A stretch of 10,981 nucleotides of DNA from positions 1 through 10,981 of the forward strand of contig CBDTTW010000101.1 of assembly GCA_965363675.1 (NCBI GenBank). The letters are read 5' to 3'. Source of the stretch: CBDTTW01 sp965363675 (GTDB taxonomy: Bacteria; Bacteroidota; Rhodothermia; Rhodothermales; DASSAV01). Under the pieces are notes generated by a model. The model was not told the DNA's origin. It saw only the letters and a program-made list of their open reading frames with translations, and did no database searches. The position numbers and the translations under genes were made by a program. This document shows positions 1-5,935 of this stretch, in pieces (position 1 is the first letter of the stretch; each line of letters begins with the position of its first letter).

Positions 1-1094
<1,094 letters not shown>

Positions 1095-1154
1095 GTCTAT
1101 GCTGTTTTACGCGGCCCTTGCTCGGCGCGCGTGCGCCCGCGCCGGGCGGACGGA

Positions 1155-1709
1155 CTAATTGGTGGAGAGTGCGGCGCCCCCGAACTGCTCGTGCAGGCTT
1201 TCGAGCTTGCGCCGTACGCTGCCGTCGTAGACGGTGTCGCCGATGCGCACCACGACCCCGCCGATGAGCGAGGGATCGAGCTGCGCCGTCAGGCGGATTT
1301 TCTTGCCCACTTTGGCTTCGAGCGCCCGGGTCAGCTCGGCCTCGTCGGCCGGCCCGAGCGGAAGCGCCGTGCGCACGTGCGCCTCGGCGATGCCCGCCTC
1401 GGCGTCGCGGCGGCGGTCGAAAGCGTCGAGGATGGCCGGCAGGGCCGCCTCGCGCTTGGCGCCGATGAGCAAATGCAGAAACCGGAGCGTGAGCGGCGCG
1501 ACGCGCGCGCCGAAAAGCTGCGCTGCAATGGCCTCTTTCTTTTCGCGCGGCACGACCGGGCTTTCGAAAAGCTGCCGCAGCGCGCGCGAGGCGCTGAGCG
1601 TCTGGCGCAGCAGCGCCACGTCGTCTTCGGCCTGGGCAAGCAGGCCGCCGGCGGCGGCTTCTTCGTAAAAAGCGCGGGCGTAGCGCCGGGCAACCGTCAG
1701 GTCGTGCAT
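1155..1709 (-). CDS. atpH: ATP synthase F1 subunit delta
   Basis: Delta is the stator subunit on top of F1 that ties the alpha/beta hexamer to the b-subunit stalk (called OSCP in mitochondria). The product has 184 residues, close to the usual 175-185. It opens with MHDLTVARRYARAF, typical of the family's N-terminal helix. The conserved C-terminal motif IGGVVVRIGDTVYDGSVR lies at about residues 149-166. The start was chosen because this N-terminal motif begins exactly there. The gene sits between atpF (29 nt upstream) and atpA (60 nt downstream). An AGGAGG sequence lies 18 nt upstream of the ATG, farther than normal for a ribosome binding site, and inside a hairpin that covers the atpF stop codon. 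Confidence 0.96.
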   Translation of the reverse strand: MHDLTVARRYARAFYEEAAAGGLLAQAEDDVALLRQTLSASRALRQLFESPVVPREKKEAIAAQLFGARVAPLTLRFLHLLIGAKREAALPAILDAFDRRRDAEAGIAEAHVRTALPLGPADEAELTRALEAKVGKKIRLTAQLDPSLIGGVVVRIGDTVYDGSVRRKLESLHEQFGGAALSTN

Positions 1710-1727
1710 ACGGAAAGTGCGGAGGCG

Positions 1728-1746
1728 CCTCCTGAGGGTCAGGAGG
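1728..1746 (-). promoter_or_regulatory. Hairpin over atpF stop and atpH Shine-Dalgarno-like site
   Basis: On the mRNA strand an 8-base inverted repeat with a 3-base loop is visible: CCTCCTGA (1739-1746), CCC, TCAGGAGG (1728-1735). It contains the TGA stop of atpF (1739-1741) and the AGGAGG that precedes atpH (1728-1733). The same AGGAGG is also part of the 12-base palindrome GGAGGCGCCTCC at 1721-1732, so two foldings compete. A role in translational coupling of atpH to atpF is inference. The 18-nt spacing to the atpH ATG weakens the case that AGGAGG is the working ribosome site. Confidence 0.4.
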
Positions 1747-2245
1747 GAAGCTCCTTGATGAAGTCCTGGACGAGGCGCTGCTGGCGCGCGCCGTCCATGT
1801 TCTCTTTGAGGATTCTGCCGGCGGCGCCGATCGCCAGGTCCGCCACCTCGCTCCGAAGCTCTTCGAGGGCGGCCTGCTTCTGCCGCTCAAGGGCTTCGGA
1901 GGCTCGGGCCTCCTCCTGCCGAATCAGCGTCTTCGTGCGCTCGATCTCCTCGGCGCGGAGACGCTCGGCCGTGTCGCGGGCTTCGCGCAGGATGCGCTGG
2001 GCCTCCTGCTCGGCCTGCCGGCGGGCGCTCTCGTTGTCCTGCTGGATCCGGCGCGCCTCGGCCAAAGCGACTTCGGCCTGCTGGATCGAACGCTGGATCG
2101 TTTTTTCCCGTTCGTCCAGGGCGGCCGTGATCGGCCCCCAGGCGAAGCGCCGCAGGATAAAGAGCAGCAGCAGGAAGACGATCAGAATCCAGATCGCCAG
2201 CCCGAAGTTGGGCGCCAGCAAGTTAGCGGCCACGAAAACGTACAT
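1739..2245 (-). CDS. atpF: ATP synthase Fo subunit b
   Basis: Subunit b forms the peripheral stalk, anchored in the cytoplasmic membrane and reaching up to delta on F1. The 168-residue product has one N-terminal membrane segment at about residues 14-32 (NFGLAIWILIVFLLLLFIL). After the W36-GPI turn comes a long charged helix rich in Arg, Glu, Gln and Ala, about residues 42-140, as expected for the coiled-coil stalk. Length and layout are normal for bacterial b subunits. The ATG at 2245 is the only sensible start ahead of the membrane segment; no strong Shine-Dalgarno is present. It lies between atpE and atpH. Only one b-type gene is seen, so this is the single-b form rather than the b/b' pair of phototrophs. 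Confidence 0.96.
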   Translation of the reverse strand: MYVFVAANLLAPNFGLAIWILIVFLLLLFILRRFAWGPITAALDEREKTIQRSIQQAEVALAEARRIQQDNESARRQAEQEAQRILREARDTAERLRAEEIERTKTLIRQEEARASEALERQKQAALEELRSEVADLAIGAAGRILKENMDGARQQRLVQDFIKELPS

Positions 2246-2275
2246 ACTACGCCTGGTTCAGGGTTCGGAGGGCGC

Positions 2276-2295
2276 CGGCTGCACACGCGCAGCCG
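2276..2295 (-). promoter_or_regulatory. Intercistronic hairpin between atpE and atpF
   Basis: The 65-nt spacer between atpE and atpF contains a perfect 7-base inverted repeat, CGGCTGC (2289-2295 on the mRNA strand) and GCAGCCG (2276-2282), with a 6-base loop. One mismatch and two more pairs extend it. No T-run follows in the direction of transcription, so it is not an intrinsic terminator. The c subunit is needed in many copies per enzyme, so an element that protects or limits mRNA at this junction is plausible, but that function is inferred only. Confidence 0.35.
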
Positions 2296-2310
2296 CCGGA
2301 GTTCGCGCGC

Positions 2311-2538
2311 CTACTTGAACGCCAGGATGATGCAGATCACCAGGGCGAACAGGGCCACGCCTTCGATGAAGGCGGCCGCCAGGATCATGGATTGGCGGAT
2401 GTCGCCGGCGGCTTCGGGTTGGCGCGCCGAGCCTTCCATGGCGGAGGCGGCCAGCCGACCGATGCCCAGGCCGGCGCCCAGCGCCACGATGCCCGATCCG
2501 ATGCCTGCGGCCAGAAATGCTAAAGAAGCTGCGTCCAT
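2311..2538 (-). CDS. atpE: ATP synthase Fo subunit c (proteolipid)
   Basis: Subunit c forms the rotating membrane ring that carries ions through Fo. The 75-residue product is two hydrophobic helices joined by the polar loop ARQPE (residues 38-42). The first helix has the glycine-rich packing motif GAGLGIG. The second carries the ion-binding carboxylate Glu59 in AAFIEGVALF. Na+-dependent c subunits usually have Gln in the first helix and Ser just after the Glu. The equivalent positions here are Ile26 and Gly60, which points to proton coupling. The ATG at 2538 gives the usual length. It is the fourth gene of the operon, between atpB and atpF. Confidence 0.97.
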   Translation of the reverse strand: MDAASLAFLAAGIGSGIVALGAGLGIGRLAASAMEGSARQPEAAGDIRQSMILAAAFIEGVALFALVICIILAFK

Positions 2539-2601
2539 AGGAGTGTTATAGCTTTAGGGGTAGGTGCGGTGGTGAGGGTGAACGTACGATAGCGGGAGGC
2601 T

Positions 2602-3870
2602 TCAGACCGGCTCGACCTGAAGGTCGGCGGCCTGCCGCGTGAGGCCCGCCCCTTCCGGAGCGTGCGCCTCGTGGGGGGCCTCGTCGTGGTGATGCTCCGC
2701 GACGGCCAAACCGATGAACAGCGCCGAGAGCATGGTAAAGATGTACGCCTGGATGAACGACACGAGCAGCTCCAGCAAGTAGATGAACAGCGAAAACGCT
2801 ACGCTGATCACCGAGATGCCGTAGCCCGCCACGGGGCCGAAGATGCTGCCGAACGAGAAGATGAGTCCGATCAGGCTCAGGATCACGAGGTGGCCCGCCG
2901 TCATGTTGGCGAAAAGACGAATCGTCAGGGCGAACGGCTTGGTAAAGAGCCCCAGCACCTCGACGGGAATCAGGATGAACTTGAGCAGGAACGGCACCCC
3001 CGGAGGCCACAGGATATGCCGCCAGTGGTCGCGGCTGCCGCTGAACTGCGTAATCACGAACGTGATGAAGGCCAGCACCGCCGTAACCATGAGGTTCGAG
3101 GTGGCCGTCGCGCCGAAGGGGACCAGCCCGATCAGGTTGCACGTCAGGATGAAGAAGAACACCGTAAGCAGGTACGGCATGTAGCGCGCGTACTTTGGGC
3201 CGATGTTGGGCCGGGCGATATCGTCGCGGACGAACAAGACGAGCGTTTCGAGCAGGTTTTGCAAGAGTCCGCGCGGCGCCGAGGTGCGCCCGACGCCGGC
3301 CCGGTAGCGGGCGGCCATGCGCAGGAACAGCCCGAGCACGATGAGCGCGCCCAGAACGGCAAAGACGAGGTGGCGCGTAATGGACAGGTCGAGCAGCAGG
3401 TCGCCTTCGACGGGCACGATCTCGGATTCGAGGTGCATGGCCCCGGCGACCATCGGCTCGGCGTGCCGGGCCGGGTTGAGCGCCTCGTCGGTGTCGGCCT
3501 CGGTCACTTCGTGCGGGTCGGCGGCGGTCTGGCCGAGGCCGGCTTCCTCGCCGGCGCCGCTCGCGTGCGTTTCGAGCGCGCGGAAGCGCCCCGAGGCGAG
3601 CGCGGCGCGCGTGCTGCTGAAGGCGTCCAGGGCCAGGCCGGTTTCGCGGCGCACGACGAAGAGACGGGGCAGCTCGAACTTGCCGAGCGGCTCGAAGTCC
3701 ATGTAGTACCCGTCCGAGACGTGGTGCACCGGGTCGAACTCCTCGGCGCCGTGCTCCTGCGCCCGCGCGGCGCCCGCGCCGAGCAGGAGGAGCGCGCACA
3801 CGGCCGCGGCCCGCACCAAACCCGCCGGACGGAAGGACAACGATATGGACGAAAACCTGCGGTAAGTCAT
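2602..3870 (-). CDS. atpB: ATP synthase Fo subunit a, with signal peptide and long N-terminal extension
   Basis: Subunit a provides the two half-channels for ions at the c ring. The product has 422 residues, much longer than the 271 of E. coli. Residues 1-38 look like a signal peptide (Arg-rich start, hydrophobic core VCALLLLGAGAARA). A polar, acidic extracytoplasmic region of about 130 residues follows. Membrane helices run from about residue 165 to 391. The essential Arg is Arg318 in LTIRLFANM, and the last helices carry SFIQAYIF with Gln374. The C-terminal tail is His-rich (HHHDEAPHEAH, 393-403). The frame stays open to 4179, but the start at 3870 is preferred because it overlaps the stop of the upstream gene as ATGA and begins the signal peptide directly. 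Extended subunit a with a signal peptide is known in Bacteroidota. Confidence 0.95.
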   Translation of the reverse strand: MTYRRFSSISLSFRPAGLVRAAAVCALLLLGAGAARAQEHGAEEFDPVHHVSDGYYMDFEPLGKFELPRLFVVRRETGLALDAFSSTRAALASGRFRALETHASGAGEEAGLGQTAADPHEVTEADTDEALNPARHAEPMVAGAMHLESEIVPVEGDLLLDLSITRHLVFAVLGALIVLGLFLRMAARYRAGVGRTSAPRGLLQNLLETLVLFVRDDIARPNIGPKYARYMPYLLTVFFFILTCNLIGLVPFGATATSNLMVTAVLAFITFVITQFSGSRDHWRHILWPPGVPFLLKFILIPVEVLGLFTKPFALTIRLFANMTAGHLVILSLIGLIFSFGSIFGPVAGYGISVISVAFSLFIYLLELLVSFIQAYIFTMLSALFIGLAVAEHHHDEAPHEAHAPEGAGLTRQAADLQVEPV

Positions 3871-4190
3871 TCTGAATCGGCCTGCGAGGCCGGCGTCATC
3901 TGCGGCTGCCGCCCACGGCGGTACATGTACACTCCCTCCGCCACGAGCCCCACGGCGAGCACTGCGAGGAAGGAGGCGCTGTAGGCCCCGGCCTCTACGG
4001 GCGCAAACGCCATCCCGAGGCTGAAGGCGAGCAGCGCCCCCAAGAGGCGCAGCGTAAGCCCCCCCAGGAACACTTGGTAAAACCCGGCGCCTTCGGCGCG
4101 CGCGGCGCGGCGGTAGGTAAAGTAGCTCGCCGCATGATAGAGCACTCCGAGGCCGCCGCCAAGCCCTAAGCCAATCCAAAACTCGGTCAT
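3867..4190 (-). CDS. atpI: AtpI-like ATP synthase accessory membrane protein
   Basis: This 107-residue hydrophobic protein has three probable membrane helices at about residues 4-26, 38-62 and 70-91, and a polar C-terminus. The first segment (GLGLGGGLGVLYHAASYFTY followed by RRAAR) and the second (FLGGLTLRLLGALLAF with Arg48) resemble the ATP synthase I chain family. That family assists c-ring assembly or acts with AtpZ in divalent cation uptake; which applies here cannot be told. Its stop overlaps the atpB start (ATGA), so the two are probably translationally coupled. The start at 4190 (MTEFWIG) places the first helix right at the N-terminus; an in-frame ATG at 4229 would add 13 unlikely residues. 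The family assignment rests on pattern and position and is moderately sure. Confidence 0.75.
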   Translation of the reverse strand: MTEFWIGLGLGGGLGVLYHAASYFTYRRAARAEGAGFYQVFLGGLTLRLLGALLAFSLGMAFAPVEAGAYSASFLAVLAVGLVAEGVYMYRRGRQPQMTPASQADSE

Positions 4191-4398
4191 GGAAGCTTGG
4201 TTATGGAAGCATCGCCCGGCGCGCTCCACCGCGCCCGTCGCCGGCAGGGATGCGCGGCATGCTGCTGCAAAACCAGCGCCAACACGCAGGAGCGCAAGCC
4301 CCCCAAACGTGCATCAACCCAAAATAGGGGCGAAACGCCTGCGAATGCCATACCGCCGGGCTAAAAATACGCGCTTCCGGAGGGCGGCCGGTCGTACT
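4191..4398. other. 208-nt spacer between atpZ and the atpI-like gene
   Basis: This is the longest internal gap in the atp operon. On the minus strand a 54-codon frame (ATG at 4351, TGA at 4187-4189) crosses it and overlaps the atpI-like start by ATGA, but it lacks a ribosome site and its Arg/Pro/Cys-rich product resembles nothing I recognise. AT-rich patches on the minus strand (TATTTTTA around 4366-4373, CTATTTTGGG around 4319-4328) are near the Bacteroidota -7 element TAnnTTTG, but neither has a TTG at the right distance. An internal promoter is possible but not shown. Confidence 0.4.
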
Positions 4399-4677
4399 TC
4401 AGGGCGCCGGAGGCTTCTCGGAGGCAGTTTTTGCCTTGCCGTCCGCGCTCATCTGCCGGTTCATGCGGAACAGGTACGTGAAGACGGCCAGGATGCCGAG
4501 CGCCGCGCCGGCGAGCGTCAGCCAGGGCGAGCTTTCCAGGCGCCGATCCGCAAAGATGCCTCCGACCGTGAAAACGAGCATCGTAGCGGCCAGTTGCATG
4601 CCTACCCCAAGGTAGGGACCGGCCGCGCGGAACGAAGCCTGCCAAGGCTCCCGCGCAGGGGCGCGTTTGTTTGCCAT
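4399..4677 (-). CDS. atpZ: AtpZ-family ATP synthase-associated membrane protein
   Basis: The 92-residue product has two probable membrane helices, about residues 20-43 (PYLGVGMQLAATMLVFTVGG) and 51-71 (PWLTLAGAALGILAVFTYLF). They are separated by a short loop, IFADRRLESS. This pattern, with G-x-Q-L-A in helix one, a D-R/K loop, and SPW-x-T-x-x-G-x-x-x-G in helix two, matches the AtpZ/AtpQ family found first in many F-ATPase operons. AtpZ has been linked with AtpI to divalent cation transport; function here is inferred. The C-terminus is polar (KAKTASEKPPAP). The ATG at 4677 was chosen because homology begins there and a GAGG lies shortly upstream. It is the first gene of the operon, divergent from rpsT. 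Confidence 0.8.
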   Translation of the reverse strand: MANKRAPAREPWQASFRAAGPYLGVGMQLAATMLVFTVGGIFADRRLESSPWLTLAGAALGILAVFTYLFRMNRQMSADGKAKTASEKPPAP

Positions 4678-4766
4678 AGGGTCGCCCGCCTCGCCGGGCT
4701 GCTGATGCTGAGCGCGCACCCCGGTTGAACGCCCGCGCCGCCGCCGCGTTCTTGCCGCCGGGCGCC

Positions 4767-4795
4767 TTGACTCGGCAGAGAAAACAAAGTACCTT
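4767..4795 (+). promoter_or_regulatory. Candidate rpsT promoter
   Basis: TTGACT (4767-4772) lies 17 bases ahead of TACCTT (4790-4795). The -35 box matches 5 of 6 consensus bases and the -10 box matches 3 of 6. Read by the Bacteroidota pattern, TTG is followed after 20 bases by TACCTTAT, a partial match to TAnnTTTG. It ends 59 nt before the rpsT ATG, inside the 177-nt region shared with the divergent atp operon. It is the best candidate I can see there, but it has not been tested. Confidence 0.45.
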
Positions 4796-4854
4796 ATTGG
4801 GCTTGAAAGCGACGAAATCTTTCCCTCCCCCCATAGATCGGTATCCCGCGCGAT

Positions 4855-5109
4855 ATGCCACAACATAAATCAGCCGAAAAGCGCGTTCGGCAAACGGAAA
4901 AGCGCAGAGCGAACAACCGAGTCCATCGCAGCCGCATGCGCACGATGCTCAAGAAGCTCCACAACCTCCAGGACAAGCAGGAGGCTACGGCGCAGCTCAA
5001 CCAGGTCAAGGCGTACCTCGACCGCCTGGCGACCAAGGGCATCATCCATAAGAACAAGGCCGCCAACTATAAGAGCGAGCTGGAGAAGCGCGTCAACGCG
5101 CTCAGCTAA
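4855..5109 (+). CDS. rpsT: 30S ribosomal protein S20
   Basis: S20 is a small helical protein that binds the 5' domain of 16S rRNA early in 30S assembly. The 84-residue product is strongly basic. It opens with MPQHKSAEKRVRQ, equivalent to the common N-H-K-S-A-x-K-R-x-R start of S20. The C-terminal part, with KGIIHKNKAANYKSEL at about residues 61-76, is the family's conserved end. Length is normal for the family. No Shine-Dalgarno is obvious before the ATG (CGCGAT precedes it), as is frequent in Bacteroidota. The gene stands alone with its own terminator and is divergent from the ATP synthase operon. Confidence 0.97.
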   Translation: MPQHKSAEKRVRQTEKRRANNRVHRSRMRTMLKKLHNLQDKQEATAQLNQVKAYLDRLATKGIIHKNKAANYKSELEKRVNALS

Positions 5110-5128
5110 AGCCTCTTTCCCCGCTTTG

Positions 5129-5170
5129 AAAGCCCGCGCCTCCTACGGAGCGCGGGCTTTTCTGTTTAGA
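5129..5170 (+). terminator. Intrinsic terminator of rpsT
   Basis: AAAGCCCGCGC (5129-5139) pairs perfectly with GCGCGGGCTTT (5150-5160), an 11-bp stem. TCC/GGA can add three pairs after one bulged C. The hairpin runs into TTTTCTGTTT. It begins 20 nt after the rpsT stop codon. Confidence 0.88.
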
Positions 5171-5935
5171 CTTGGTGAATTGCAAGGCCACGGTCTAAGC
5201 CGCGCCGCGCGGCGGCTTTGCGATGCTTTTTTGAGGCAAGCGCCGGAGAATAAAAAGCCTTCGACGAAATGAGCCCCCGTTCCCCGGCCGGCGGCGGCGC
5301 GCGAAATAGGGTCCTCCTCTTTATGAATATCTAAGATTGTGTGAACGAGAAGGTTAAGCGCCCTTTCCGGGAGGGATCGCGTTACGAGCTAAGTACACAT
5401 TGATGCTGATGTTGGCCGATAAACACATTAGTCACATTTGGCGTTACGATCTCTTGTCAAGCGGCAGGAACTAGAGCCCTCCGCCGGGGAGTCTAAGGGG
5501 CCAACCTGAAGGAAAGCGCGGCCCGCTGCTGTAAATTGGCCCGTTGGTGTTCTTTGGCAGCCATTCTCACTCCGCCTCCTCAGTCGCCGGCTACAGGTAT
5601 TCGTGGTATTATTTGCTGGTAAGCAAGTGCAAATATTTGGCGACGGAAGGGCTATGTTTGCAGCATCGTAACGCTTGAAGCTTTCCACCCTCGGTTGTCT
5701 TATTGCATCTTGTGCTGACGCGCCCGCGCCGGGCAGTTATGCCTGTCCGCGACGCTGAGATGGAATGCCGCAGCGGCGAGAACGCCTCTCGAAGCTCCCC
5801 CGGGCACACGACCCGGACGGCTCCGAAGCGGCTCGTGCGGCGGCCCTTCGGCAAAGCGCCGCCTTGAGAGAGCCACCCCACACACACCCCTAAAAAGACA
5901 TGACTTTTAACCGTAAACCTTCGAGGATTACACCT
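5171..5935. other. Long intergenic region with no recognised gene
   Basis: These roughly 765 bases separate rpsT from the outer-membrane protein gene. I find no frame with a credible start, ribosome site or recognisable product on either strand, and no tRNA-like T-loop or cloverleaf. Rows I counted by hand are 53% GC (5341-5400), 42% (5401-5460) and 45% (5581-5640), far below flanking genes. A GC-rich inverted repeat (AAGCCGC, then GCGGCGGCTT) lies near 5197-5218, followed by a run of six T at 5226-5231, and could be a second terminator-like structure. GCGTTACGA occurs twice (5379-5387, 5441-5449). TATGTTTG at 5653-5660 fits the Bacteroidota -7 element, but no TTG sits about 19 bases upstream. 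The last 230 bases are GC-rich again and hold hairpins. Confidence 0.6.
5800..5862 (+). promoter_or_regulatory. Hairpins in the probable leader of the OmpA-family gene
   Basis: Two stems lie 70-140 nt before the start codon. The first is CCGGG (5800-5804) with CCCGG (5812-5816) and a 7-base loop. The second is GCGGCG (5837-5842) with CGCCGC (5857-5862), which encloses an inner GCC/GGC stem on a CTTC loop. Neither is followed by a T-run. In a heavily expressed outer-membrane protein gene, a structured leader could stabilise the mRNA. This role is a guess, and it depends on the unknown transcription start. Confidence 0.3.

Noticed and set aside
2662..3984. Plus-strand open frame of 440 codons opposite atpB and the atpI-like gene
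   Set aside because: It is antisense to certain genes, with a highly charged, repetitive composition.
3871..4179. Longer atpB reading with 103 extra N-terminal codons
   Set aside because: The extra part overlaps the atpI-like gene in another frame and is Arg-rich; the ATGA start at 3870 begins directly with a signal peptide.
5653..5660. TATGTTTG as a promoter for the OmpA-family gene
   Set aside because: It fits TAnnTTTG exactly, but no TTG lies about 19 bases upstream, and it would give a leader of some 270 nt.
5428..5688. Minus-strand frame of 86 codons in the intergenic region
   Set aside because: No ribosome site, no recognisable domain, and a composition that looks non-coding. Kept only as part of the gene-free region.
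5746..5780. CTGAGA-containing stretch resembling a fragment of a TPP riboswitch
   Set aside because: Only the short CTGAGA-like core is present; the other conserved THI-box segments are absent, and the downstream gene is not a thiamine gene.
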